Assembly (NCBI GenBank): GCA_003013855.2
Contig: PVNU02003915.1
Coordinates: 1 to 64,000, forward strand
Length of the DNA stretch: 64,000 bases
Reading direction: 5' to 3'
Source: Liriodendron chinense
Taxonomy: Eukaryota > Streptophyta > Magnoliopsida > Magnoliales > Magnoliaceae
The notes beneath the pieces were generated by a model. It did not search any database and was not told where the DNA came from. It was given only the letters and a program-made list of their open reading frames with translations. Made by a program: the position numbers and the translations under genes. This document shows positions 20,274 to 31,268 of this stretch, piece by piece (positions within the stretch are counted from its first letter, which is position 1; every line of letters starts with the position of its first letter).

Positions 20274-20291
20274 TGGCGCCGTTGCCGGGGA
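20274..20291 (+). promoter_or_regulatory. Primer-binding site, tRNA-Asp
   Basis: TGGCGCCGTTGCCGGGGA is complementary to the plant tRNA-Asp 3' end (TCCCCGGCAACGGCGCCA). It begins five bases after the LTR. tRNA-Asp priming is common in Athila-type elements. Confidence 0.9.
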
Positions 20292-20524
20292 ATTTAGATA
20301 ACGGTTCTAAATTGTTTTAGTGGCTATAGAATAGAAGTAGTTAGGATTTATTATTTTCTTAGGATTAGTTTTTCTGAAATCTAGATCTAACAAAGTTTGT
20401 TTTGTTTTGTAGGAAGTTCTTCTAGTTCAAGCAAATCGGTACTATCCTTCCAACTTTACTTCTTTTAGTTTTTGTTTTCTTATTTTTCAGATTTTAGGAT
20501 TTAGATTTAGTCAGATTTTGAATT

Positions 20525-22009
20525 TTGTGGTTTATGTCCCGTTGGGAACGAGACCACAACAATCGTCTCCAATCCGAAGGTGGTTTAGTTGGACCATTAT
20601 CTATTCATAGACGAATCCGAAAATCTGTAGAACATTGTGATAATTTGGGGAATATGGATCAAACACCTTTAAGGAATCCTCCCCCCTACTCCAATTACAA
20701 ATGCAAATCAAGAGGGAGTAGAAGAGAATGAGGTACATAACGTTCCTCCAATGAGATCACTACGGGACTACCTACAACCAGCCCGTGCAACTACACCCTC
20801 TTGTGTGGTTCTACCACCAACTGGGGGAAACATAGACATAAAGCCAGGTGTAATTCAACTTATACCAAAGTTCCATGGGCTAGACTTTGACAGACCATAT
20901 CTGCACTTAAAAGAATTCGAAGAACTTGTAGCCACCTTGCAATACACCAAAGTTTTGGAAGATACCATTAAGTTTAAACTCTTTCCCTTTTCATTGAAAG
21001 AAAGAGCCAAAAATTGGCTTCACTCTCTTAGACCACATTCGATAGGGTCATAAACGAGATGACCCGGGAATTCTTGAAAAAGTTCTTCCCGGCCCATAAA
21101 ACGAACACCCTTCGAAGAGCCATAATGAATTTTTCGGCTAAATAGGGTGAATCTTTCTTCCAATGTTGGGAGAGATTTAAGGACCTCCTGCTTGCTTGCC
21201 CACATCATGGCTACGAGAGTTGGCGAATTATAAACTTCTTCAACGATGGATTAAATTCCAATATGCGCCAATTTGTAGAGATGATGTGCAACGGTGAGTT
21301 CATGACCAAAAATCCTGATGAAGCTTGGAGTTATTTGGATATGTTGGCTGAGAATGCCCAATCTTGGGATACCTCGGATAAACCCAATAACCCCAAGCCT
21401 ACTCAAGAGAAAGAGAAAGGAGGAATATATATCCTCAAGGAGGAAGACGGCGTAAATGCAAGGATAGCCAATCTTACAAGGAAGATCGAGGCCATGGAAC
21501 TTAGTAAAAGTGGAGTTCCAAAGTCCAATGAAGCTATCAGAACCATATGTGGGATTTGTCTCACCAATTTACACGCTACGCAAGATTGTCCTACAATTCC
21601 TGCATTTTAAGAGGTATTACATGAACATGTAAATGCCACATATGGGTATCAATGGCCCTTCAATGGACCGATGGGTAATGCGTATAATACTAGTTAGAAG
21701 AACTACCCAAATTTCAGTTGGAAGAATGCTCCCATGGGTAATCCTACCAACTCTCAAGGAGGGCCACCCATGCAAAATATTGCCCCACCTCAATTCTCAA
21801 TGGAGGATACCTTGAAAGCGTTTATACAAGGGCAAACGCAAATTAATCAAGTGAATCAGCAAATGTTTCAAGAACTTAAAGTCTCGGTTGATGAGATTAA
21901 GGGACACTTGAATGCTAGGGAAGGGACCTTTCCGGCCCAACCTCAGCCCAATCCAAAACAACTACATGAAGTAAGCATCCTTGATCCTTTCAACCAACAT
22001 ATGGAGTAA
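20525..22009 (+). pseudogene. gag: gag of element A, decayed
   Basis: The product starts near 20525 and continues through several frames. A second piece at 20751-21053 carries S-L-R-D-Y-L near its start and the gag core (I-P-K-F-H-G-L, then A-K-N-W-L). From 21053 the frame is constant but broken by stops at 21143, 21608, about 21692 and 22007. A W-E-R-F-K-D-L-L-x-x-C-P-H-H-G segment at about 21165 is typical of Athila gag. A C-G-I-C-x-x-x-x-H-x-x-x-x-C knuckle-like motif lies near 21550-21590. At least two frameshifts and four stops show long inactivity. Confidence 0.85.
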
Positions 22010-22063
22010 GCCAAATCCATCACCACTCTTAGAAGTGGTAAACAAATTGACAAATCTATTCTG

Positions 22064-22777
22064 GTGAAGGCCAACAAGCTTAATGATCCGATAAATTCTG
22101 ACGATGAGGACGGATCCAACTTAGCTCCACAAGAAAAGGAACGCATCTATAAGCCTGTAGCACCGTTCCCTTCGAGATTGGTTGTTTCAAAATCTCTTCC
22201 AAACTCTCATGATATTCTAGAGATTTTTAGACAAGTCAAGATAAACATTCCTTTGCTTGATGCTATCAAACAAATTCCCTCCTATGCTAAGTTTCTAAAG
22301 GACCTATGCACAACCAAAAGCAAATACAATGTGCAGCAAAAGGCCTTCTTAAATGAGCAAGTGAGCGCCATCCTCACTCAAAAGACACCCCCAAAATTTA
22401 AAGATCCCGGAAGTCCCACAATCTCATGTATCATTAGAGACTACCGGATTGAGCATGCATTGTTAGATTTGGGGGCAAGCGTAAATTTGATCCCATACAC
22501 AGTATATGAGCAATTGGGTCTTGGTGAATTAAAACCCACCAAAACGACATTGCAACTCGTTGATAAATCTATCCGTGTACCGAGGGGGATAGTTGAGGAT
22601 GTTCTAGTCCAAGTTGACAAATTCTACTACCCGGTAGATTTTATCGTCTTGGACACACAACCGGTTTTAGATGCTAGCACTCAAATACCGGTGATCTTAG
22701 GCCGCCCATTCCTTGCTACATCAAATGCAATCATCAATTGCTGGAATGGGGTGATGCAATTATCCTTTGGGAAATGA
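22064..22777 (+). pseudogene. Aspartic protease region of element A
   Basis: A 237-codon frame in phase with the end of gag. It has the Athila order P-F-P-x-R-L (about residue 35), L-D-A-I-K-Q-I-P (about 68), then the protease with D-L-G-A-S (about 135-139) where D-L/T-G-A-S is usual, and V-I-L-G-R-P-F-L (about 210). The active-site Asp and Gly-Ala-Ser are present. The frame ends at a TGA, and RT continues in another phase. Confidence 0.85.
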
Positions 22778-22916
22778 CATTAGAGGCAAATGTGTTCCAC
22801 TTGGGCAAAAGACATAGGGATGTTGATGATGACGAGTTCTTCGAGGTAAACATGCTCGAATCTTTTGAAGAAGAAGAACTCCTCCAACTTGACCACTAGA
22901 AAGCTTAGAGACATTC

Positions 22917-24532
22917 TTGGCACATTTCGTGGATTCCAAAGAGCCCATAATTGGTGAAATTGTGCAAGCATTGAATATAGAGAAATCGGTAGTTGATACT
23001 AGCCGGTGGAGGCCCCACTTTGAAAAATTACCACCAACCACATTAAGGCCGCTACCGTCTAACATCAAACCACCGAAGCTTGACCTTAAACCATTGCCAT
23101 CCGAGCTTAAATATGTATATTTGGGTCAAGAGGAAACCTTCCCAGTTGTCATTACTTCTCACCTAGGGAAAGACCAAGAGCTCAAGTTGATTGAGCTACT
23201 CAAAGAACAAAGGGGAACCATAGGTTGGACAATAGCGGATCTCAAAGGGATAGACTCTTTGGTTTGTACTCACCGTATACACCTTGAAGAAAATCCAAAA
23301 ATGACTAGACAACCTCAAAGAAGGCTAAATCCAAACATGATGGAGGTTATCAAAGTCGAGGTGCTAAAGCTACTAGATGTGGGTATCATTTACCCCATCT
23401 CAGATAGCCAATGGGTGAGTCCTACCTAAGTTGTCCCTAAGAAATTCGGTATTACCATCATAGAAAATGCCAACAACGAGCTTATACCGACTAGAGTAAC
23501 CACCGGTTGGCGTATGTGCATTGATTATCAGAAGCTCAACACAGACACTAGGAAGGACCACTTCCCCCTCCCATTCATGGATCAAATTTTGGAGAGGTTA
23601 GCTGGTAATTCCTATTATTGCTTCCTAGATGGCTATTCCGGCTACAACCAAATTGAGATAGCCCCAAAGGACCAAGAGAAAACCACATTTACATGCCTGT
23701 TTGGTACCTTCGCATACCGAAGAATGCCATTCGGGCTATGTAATGCACCCGCCACATTCCAACGATGCATGTTGAGTATTTTCTCGGACATGGTGGGTAA
23801 ATTTCTTGAGGTATTCATGGATGATTTTTCTATTTTTGGTTGTACTTTTGATGAGTGCCTCAATCACTTGAAGTTGGTTTTGATGAGGTGTGAGGAGAAA
23901 AACCTCGTTTTAAACTGGGAAAAGTGTCATTTCATGGTACAAAGAGGAATAGTCCTTGGACATATCATTTCATCCAATGGAATAGAGGTAGACCGGGTAA
24001 AAATTGACATAATTTCCAATCTACCACCACCCAAAAGCATACACGATGTGCAGTCCTTTCTCGGACACGCCGGTTTTTATAGAAGGTTCATAAAGGACTT
24101 TAGTCATATCTCTAGGCCTTTATATAACCTTCTTCAAAAGGAGAACCAATTTGAGTGGAGTGCCGAATGTCAGTTAGCTTTTCTAAAGCTAAAAGACATG
24201 CTGACAACCGCTCCTATCATGCAACCACCGGATTGGTCCATACCTTTTGAGTTGATGTGCGACGCAAGTGATTATGCTATTGGGGCGGTGTTAGGCCAAA
24301 AGAAGGACAAGAAACCCCATGTTATCTACTACGCAAGTAGGACCTTGAATCCCGCCGAAGTTAATTACTCGACTACGGAGAAAGAGATCCTAGCCGTCAT
24401 CTTTGCCTTGAACAAATTCAGGCCTTACTTAATAGGATCCAAGGTCATTGTTTACACAAATCATGTGGCACTGAAACACCTTCTTTCTAAGAAGGATGCC
24501 AAGCCCTGTTTGCTTAGATGGATCTTACTCCT
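22917..24532 (+). pseudogene. RT and RNase H of element A, interrupted by element B
   Basis: The frame runs from 22917 with one TAA at 23427-23429. RT has M-C-I-D-Y-Q-K-L-N, M-P-F-G-L-C-N-A-P and catalytic F-M-D-D at 23814-23825, the form typical of Athila. RNase H begins near 24240 (C-D-A-S-D-Y-A-I-G-A-V) and reaches the R-W-I-L-L segment, where B inserts after base 24532. The frame resumes at 33964 in exact phase once B and one CTCCT copy are left out. Confidence 0.9.
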
Positions 24533-24798
24533 TGTTGAGCTCTTAATTGTGCATATTCTAACCCCAATTCATCACTCATTATGCTTGGATTTTATGTTTA
24601 AAAACTATTCTAATGCATGGCTTTGCGATTGTAGGAATGAGAGTGGCTTTGCCCAATTGGTGACCAAAAGGGCACATTTTAGGAGCCTTGGATGAAGACC
24701 CAAGATGGACCAAAGAAAGAAGAAAGTAAAGAGAGAGGAAGGAGAGAAGAAAAGAAAGAAAAGAAAGAAGGAAAGAATGAAAAAGGAGCCCCAAAAGG

Positions 24799-24953
24799 TC
24801 GTCCGACTGGTCAAGACCGGTCGGCCAAACAGGCCTCGACCGGTCTAGACCGGTCGACCAACATTGCAGCCTTCTACAGAGCTTGCTGGACTAGACCAGA
24901 CAGGTCGGCCAGCCCTGTTCGACCGGTCTAGACCGGTCTTAACCGGTCGGCCA
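24799..24953 (+). repeat. GACCGGTC array, B 5' LTR
   Basis: It contains GACCGGTC and one-base variants in pairs separated by two bases. It has an extra pair, about 33 bases, that is absent from the 3' LTR counterpart at 31538-31652. Confidence 0.9.
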
Positions 24954-25731
24954 TGCAAGTTCAGCTTTGCAGATTGCAGACAGCAGGCCATTCCCGTTTC
25001 TGATTTTTCAGACCAGTTTTCTGGGCCCATATTAATGATATTTGGAAATCCAACACATCCATGTCGAAGAGGAGCTCGACGCCGAACTAACCCAAGTGGT
25101 TTCGTGTCGATCGGAGCTACGGACTGATCGTGGTGGCCAAAACAATACGAACTGTCCAGAAAGTTCCAGATTCCGCCTACTCCACTCTGGGCCGGTCCAG
25201 GTGGCCCATCATTGATGATATAAAGAATCTACTTAGACCATCTTTTATACCACATCCATATATGAATAACCACAAAGTTTCAGATCAAAAGGATGTGTGG
25301 TTTGACCGTACCGGTTGAAGAAAGATGGACCATCCAGAAAGATCCAACTGCGCAGAGTTTATAAAATCCCTAAGTGTTCTAATTTTCAGACCACATTCTT
25401 GGATTGTTTTGGACAATCTAATCCATCTATCATGTAGAGGAGGAAGCTTTCTACCAATGTTCAAAATTTGGGATCAATCCGACATCTGTACACTCTGGAG
25501 CGTTGAAAGCAAGATGACTGGTTCTGAAGATACCCGAAGTGCGCGATTTTGAGAGGCGGTCGGTGATCTGATTGGTGGGCCCATTCAGAGGATAATCTTG
25601 GAAATCTAAATCATCTATGAGGAAGATCACATTACAAGGAAGCTATAAATCAATTTTGAAGGCAATCCGACCATTGGTCAAGCCGTACGAAGCGAAACAA
25701 AATCTGTTACGTTGCGGTACTCTTGCTGCAC

Positions 25732-25739
25732 TATAAAAG
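25732..25739 (+). promoter_or_regulatory. TATA box of B 5' LTR
   Basis: TATAAAAG followed by GGGG. The target site used by MITE D in the sister LTR is 16 bases downstream, empty here (ATTCCAGG at 25755-25762). Confidence 0.75.
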
Positions 25740-26639
25740 GGGGTGCTCTCTTCTATTCCAGGGCAAGCAAGGACGTGGGGAGCAAGGAGTTCAAGTCATA
25801 GGAGGCTTCCTAGCCTCCTCCAGCTAGTTTTTCTTCATTTTCTTAGTTCTAGTTTTATTTTTAATATGCTTTTCATTAGCTAATCTCTTAGCTAGAGCTA
25901 AGAGGTGAACCTTATAGTTTTATTAGATTGTTTAATTCGTTTTATTGGTTTTAAAGTTGGATTTCATGTTTATGAACAATGGTTTGAAGTTAATACAAGT
26001 TCTAAGTAGTTTTTCTTAGTCTTATGATGGCTCATGGATGTTTGGGAGAATTGCTTGAGTTCTTAATGGTTGTGTGCTAGTCTAGACCTGTATGATCTTC
26101 ATGTGGGAACTTCCTACCAAAGTTCTACTTTTATGGATTTCTGAAGTATGTTTGAGAGTTTGTATGTGATTTGAATCAAGTTCAAATCATGATCTAGCTT
26201 TGTCATATGACAGGACTTAATGATGGTTATGATTGTGAACTTAGTCTATTGGAATTGGGACTGATCTATGCAATCGAGTATGCTCGTCCTAGCTTGCATT
26301 GAGTGAATCATGTACATTGATCTTACATATGGCAGATTATTGGTTTTAACAGCTCTATCATCCGACTAGATAGATCTTAATTTCAATTCTAGTTGAGAAA
26401 GTGAGAAACCATAGCGAATTATGCATCTAAGGAGAGCTATAAGTGGATCCTTGATGCTCTAGTTATCTTTCTATTATCGGATTTTCGATTTTATGTTCAA
26501 AACCAATTTCACAAACCTCTTTAGATTCTAGTTATTAGGATAATTTGCATTGTTTACTTCCTTTCCTGTGGATCGACCTCGGTCTTACCGAGATTATTAC
26601 TACATCGCAACCCTACACTTGGGGAAGCGAACAAGTTTT

Positions 26640-26676
26640 TGGCGCTGTTGCCGGGGAAGCTGTTGCCGGGGAAGAG
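26640..26676 (+). promoter_or_regulatory. Primer-binding site of B with duplicated 3' part
   Basis: TGGCGCTGTTGCCGGGGA (26640-26657) matches the tRNA-Asp site with one change (T for C). The segment CTGTTGCCGGGGAAG is then repeated in tandem to 26676. Only the first copy has the TGGCG end needed for full pairing. Confidence 0.85.
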
Positions 26677-26920
26677 GTTAAACGGTTCTAATTGTTCTAG
26701 TAGCTATAGAGTAGTCTTAGTTAGGTAGGATTTTTAGTTTTTCTAAAAGTAGTTTTCTGATTTTTTTTTTCTAGATTACTAACAATTTTCTGTTTTTGTG
26801 TTTTGTAGGAACTTAGTTGCTGATATAGCTCTTACCTTCACGGATAACATCTCCCCATCTCCCTTTCTTCTTCTTCTTTTTTTCTAGATTAGGGTAGTTC
26901 CAACTCTTTAAATTCTCATT

Positions 26921-27118
26921 ATGGCTGATTGGAAGTGTGGTGCTTATGCATACCTTTCGGAAGATGAGATGTTAGACCATGGAATCAAAACTCTTTATGA
27001 TTGGAACCATAATAAGCATAAGTATTTTTTTGAGATTCAATCAACCTCCACTACCCCCAACGTAAGATGCTACGTGATTACTAGGTTGAAAATAACAAGA
27101 GTGTTCCACCAAGTTTAA
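26921..27118 (+). CDS. Short leader ORF of B, unknown
   Basis: A 65-codon frame from ATG 26921, upstream of the main B frame and in a different phase. The product starts M-A-D-W-K-C-G and shows no known domain. It could be a remnant of the start of an ancestral gag or chance. Confidence 0.3.
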   Translation: MADWKCGAYAYLSEDEMLDHGIKTLYDWNHNKHKYFFEIQSTSTTPNVRCYVITRLKITRVFHQV

Positions 27119-27132
27119 TAAGAGGTAGGAAT

Positions 27133-28533
27133 ATGAAAAAGGACCAGGGGAGTAATGACCAACCGGTAAAGACATTGCGTGATCACTTGTATGGTTATGC
27201 CTATCAACCATCTCATCAGTCTTCTTCATATAACACGTATGGTCTTCATCGAGAGAGTCCTCACACCTCTAGTCTAATGGAAGATGAGCCAACCATGGAT
27301 GCCAACAATTATCCTCAAGAGTTTCTTTCTCATGATCCACAAGCGACACGAACTCTTAAGGATACGCTGCGAGAGTTTATGGAAATAACTAAGCAATGCA
27401 TACAAAACCTTTCGCCATCTCAAAATCCTGAACCCGACCTTAGGAACACCGAATCAATCCCCAACATAGAGGAGGATGTGGCTATCCAAGCCCAACCCTC
27501 TTCCGATTTGATGACTAAACTTTTAGGGGATGTAGATCTCAGTGATCCCACCATTACCATCGATTATGGTGAATCAACTATCTCTTTTAGCTATTTCGAT
27601 TTAAATGATGAAGAGATTTCAAGGACGGTTGACGAACCCGAGGAATCTACAAAATCTGAAAGTGATAGTTTGATTGCCGATAATGAAAGTTTGAAGGATG
27701 ATTGTGAGTCCATGATTTCTTCTTCCAAAGGACCAAATGTTTTTGAGTCACCGGAAGATATTCTTGCTAGAGAGATGGCCGAAGTCGATATTTTTGAGTC
27801 CTTCCACCAACAACACATGCCGGATTCTATTGTGGAAGAACTCCCTTGGGTTGAAAATTTTGTTTCTTTGGATGACGGGGTGGCACAATCTGAAATTTCA
27901 AAAGATCAACCAATGCTAGATGATGTGCTTAGAACTGAATCTGAAAAATTTTCTTTGGAAGACCTCCCCTTTATAGAGGAGGAATTCCTTACCCTTGAAA
28001 CAGAATTTCCTCAATCACTTAGGGAGAATGAGGACCCTTTATCCCACTCTCTCGATTTCCTAGAAGAATGCATGACCCACCCCTATGATCTGGATGATGA
28101 GATGATTAAGGAGTTGGATAGTTTGTTGGACACAGTGTCGGTGCCTGAAGAACACCATTCCACTGATTTACACTCTTTCTCATTATTTGTGAAAACACCG
28201 TGCAATTCTGAATTTGTGGAGGAGACAACCCAAACTGAAAAATACTTAATAAATGTCTCTCCACCATCATGGGTTTTTCAACCCATTGAAAATTCTGATT
28301 GGGAGGACCAGTTTTTAATCAATTACAACCCAATTCAATACTTGAGGAGATATCTTTTTGCTGCTCTTATCTCCTCCTTACATGCGTGGTGTGCACACTA
28401 TGATTGGACCTTCATGAAGAAACGCACCCAAGTATACATTCGAGCAGGACTTTGGATGGTCCTCACGAGAAACCTATTGAAATTCATGAAGATCCTGCTC
28501 AAATTTGATCATGTAGTTGATCGGATTAATTAA
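27133..28533 (+). CDS. 466-aa acidic protein of element B, unknown
   Basis: An intact frame begins at ATG 27133. The N-terminus is polar, with T-L-R-D-H-L-Y near residue 17, reminiscent of the S-L-R-D-Y-L start in A gag. Residues about 130-400 are very acidic, with E/D/S-rich stretches and repeated short S-L-x-D and P-E-E motifs. The C-terminal 80 residues turn hydrophobic and basic (R-R-Y-L-F-A-A-L-I-S-S-L, then M-K-K-R-T-Q-V). There is no zinc knuckle, protease, RT or integrase. That it remains open over 1.4 kb in an element with decayed neighbours suggests recent insertion or selection. Function is unknown; a modified gag or accessory role is possible. Confidence 0.7.
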   Translation: MKKDQGSNDQPVKTLRDHLYGYAYQPSHQSSSYNTYGLHRESPHTSSLMEDEPTMDANNYPQEFLSHDPQATRTLKDTLREFMEITKQCIQNLSPSQNPEPDLRNTESIPNIEEDVAIQAQPSSDLMTKLLGDVDLSDPTITIDYGESTISFSYFDLNDEEISRTVDEPEESTKSESDSLIADNESLKDDCESMISSSKGPNVFESPEDILAREMAEVDIFESFHQQHMPDSIVEELPWVENFVSLDDGVAQSEISKDQPMLDDVLRTESEKFSLEDLPFIEEEFLTLETEFPQSLRENEDPLSHSLDFLEECMTHPYDLDDEMIKELDSLLDTVSVPEEHHSTDLHSFSLFVKTPCNSEFVEETTQTEKYLINVSPPSWVFQPIENSDWEDQFLINYNPIQYLRRYLFAALISSLHAWCAHYDWTFMKKRTQVYIRAGLWMVLTRNLLKFMKILLKFDHVVDRIN

Positions 28534-29248
28534 AGGTAGGTAGGTAGGTTAGGATTTCTTTATGCATTTAGGATTAAATAAGTCTCATTGAGACAATGGA
28601 AGATGCTAGAATTGATCTACTTGCTACCTCAGGTACTATCGTTCTCACTCTCCTTTGTTTTATGTCATTGCTCTTATGTCATGCATATTGCATATCTTAT
28701 TACATTGAGGACAATGTAAAATTTTGGTTGGGGGGTGAGATTCCTTAGATGAATCTACTAGCTTTTGTGACATTTTGAGCAATTATGTAGAAAATTTTTG
28801 ATTTTTTTAAAATTCAAAACTCTTTTGGAAAGCGTTGTTTCTATGCATTCATGATGATACGAGCATAAGAAGAGGAGATACGAAGTGAGTGATGTTGCAA
28901 GCTTTGAACTTCTCTTAATTTAATGGTTTTAAATGTGAATTCCCCTATTTATGTGAGTGATAGAAAATTTGAACACTTTTACACCTAGTTCACATTACAC
29001 GATTTTCATGGGTTGAAAGGATTATGTGATTTGTGGATTAGCTATACTTTGATTTAAGGTGTTGAGAAACCAAGCCGGGGTACTTTGTCCATCCTTGTCC
29101 ATGAGAAAATAACAAAAGATATGGATTTCTAAAAATCCTATCTAATGTAAAAGAAAAAGGAAAGGAAGGATGAAATTGGGAATGATGGAAAAATGGTGGA
29201 AAATTCTGATTAGGGCTACCTATTACCAACCAGGGGATGGTCTACCCG
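28534..29248 (+). other. 3' noncoding region of B, homologous to A
   Basis: Strongly similar to 39890-40600 in A, including ACATTGAGGACAATG, an internal polypurine tract (TGGTTGGGGGGTG, 28725-28737) and GGGGGATGGTCTACCCG near the end. No coding potential. C inserts at 29254. Confidence 0.85.
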
Positions 29249-29253
29249 TAACC

Positions 29254-30859
29254 TGTTCACTCCCCAAGTGTAGGGTTGCAAAGTAGTAATAATTCAGAAA
29301 GACCGAGTATCGTTTCCACAGAGATTTATGTATGGGTATCTTCAGAATTTGTCTAAAACAACTAGTAATTAAGATCCTATTAAGAACTAAAACTGGAAAA
29401 TAGCGATTTGGGTTTAAACAGTAAATGATTAAGGTAATTTCAATCTAAAAAGGCACTAGAGCGCCAAGGATCCACTTTTGATAAGTTTCAATGTATTAAC
29501 ACAACTAGGTCTCTCATAACTCAATCGGAATCGAATTCATATCTCTATCCGATCGGAATATAGAGCGGTTAAATCAACAATTATCTAAATAAGTGCTTAT
29601 TCATTGATTTGATTCCCACAACCATGCTCAGGCCTTGGGCACACTCAATTGTGTAGGCCAAGCCTCGTTCCAATCTAATTGAGATTCATAATCATAGCTT
29701 TCACCAAATCCTGTCACTAGACTTGATTACAACTCATGATTAGAACTTTAATTAAATCAAAATCAATCAATAAACAACTATTTTAGATTATATAACAAAA
29801 GATAAGAACTTTAGTTGAATGAGTTCCCACATGAAAATCAGGCTATTGCATACAAGGCAATCAAAGCATCTACCATGCCCGGAGTCGATGGTAGATCAAT
29901 GAACTACACAAGCACAAACAATGCTCAAAGCTAAGATACTAAGCTAGGATCACTAAGAATCACATGAGCCCGGAGTCATCAAGAGATCAAAGTAGAAACC
30001 AAAATAGTACTTGATTCAAACTCATATTGAACTAAAATTCATCAATTAAAACATGAAAGGAAACCTAGGTTGCATCAATCCATCAAAAACGAATCAAAAG
30101 CTTCACGTCTTAGCCCTAGCTAAGAGGTTTTAGTTCATCTCTAACATCCTTGAACTAGAAGCCTCTAAAAACATAAAAAATAACTAAAACAGGAAGAAAA
30201 CTAGAAACTCGAAGTAGAATCCGTCTCCTAAGAAATCCCCACGTCCTAGCATGCTTTGGTATGAAGGGAAGACGTCCTTTTATAGCTTGGAGGTGTCCTT
30301 TACGCAAGAAAGTTCCAGATTTCGCGTGAAGTTACGCAATTGCGCAGAAAAATCCGGAATCCCAAAATAGAAATAGCTGTTTACACATGGCCGATCGGTC
30401 TGGACCGGTCGGACTGTCTTGGCCGACCGGTCTTGACCGGTCGGGCTCTGTTCTGCATTAGTCCAGCAGTTATAGCCGACCGGCCTTGACCAGTCGGACT
30501 GGCAATCCATCTGTCCAGTGTGTCTTCAATATATATAGATGGGTGGCCGACCGGTCTTGACCGGTCGGGCTTCCTTGGCCGACCGGTCAAGACCGGTCTA
30601 GGCCTATTTTTCTTCTTTATTTATTTCTTTCTTTCTTCTTTTCTCTTCTCTCCTTGCTTTGTCTTTCTTTGGTCCTTCTTCACCCTTCATCCAATGAACT
30701 TCAATACTCATAAAGAGCTCTATTTAGCTTCCAAATGGTGAAATCTCCATCTTGTTCCTACAATCACAAATCATGTATTAAAGTAGTCCTTTAAACATGT
30801 ATATCATGCATAATGAGTGATGAATTGGGGTTCGAATATGCACAATTATGAGCTCAACA
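29254..30859 (-). mobile_element. Solo LTR C (B family) in reverse inside B
   Basis: Ends are TGTTCACTCC and GAGCTCAACA on the plus strand, 1606 bp, with perfect TAACC duplications at 29249-29253 and 30860-30864. The uninterrupted version of the site is visible in A near 40610 (CCCGTAACCAAAG). It has a GACCGGTC array (30388-30598) and TATAAAAG on the minus strand at 30277-30284. Its ends resemble those of the B LTRs but the body has diverged. Formed by LTR-LTR recombination. Confidence 0.95.
30388..30598 (-). repeat. GACCGGTC array, solo LTR C
   Basis: At least six GACCGGTC palindromes or one-base variants, upstream (minus strand) of the TATA box by about 105 bp, the same layout as in A. Confidence 0.9.
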
Positions 30860-30864
30860 TAACC

Positions 30865-31268
30865 AAAGTCGGAAATGGGATGTAGTGTGAAAGCCGTCGG
30901 AAGGACGGTAAGACAAATTCCTGTCATAGGCTTGTTGTTGCTCTATACACCTTGAGATCTATAATTTAGTTGATCTATAAAGAAAATAATCCTGAAAACT
31001 CATGAGATAAACTTTCACTATGCACATTAGGTTGAATTTGTTCAAGTTCTTCTATTTATCAATCAATCAGCGGGAATTTTATATAAACACTTATTATGTT
31101 CTAAGAGTTTAAGGTTTCAACCTCTATCACCTAATTTCTCTGATTTTTATGCTTGTGTGTCTTGGAATGTATAGAAGAATAGTTTCTAGAGGAGAGTTGG
31201 ATTTTGGAGAATGAAACTTGTTTCACGCATGTTTTGCTCGGGACTAGCAAAATACTGGTTGGGGGGTG
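30865..31268 (+). other. End of B internal region with polypurine tract
   Basis: Homologous to 40611-41005 plus 43057-43070 of A. The terminal polypurine tract TGGTTGGGGGGTG is at 31256-31268, directly before the LTR. Confidence 0.85.

Larger units (their letters stand above)
24533..26633 (+). mobile_element. 5' LTR of B
   Basis: Begins TGTTGAGCTC, ends GCGAACA, 2101 bp. TATAAAAG is at 25732-25739. The 3' LTR is nearly identical apart from the hAT insertion, differences in the GACCGGTC array, and a 33-base segment absent here after 26097. That loss is flanked by TATGATC in the 3' copy, suggesting deletion between short direct repeats. Confidence 0.95.
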
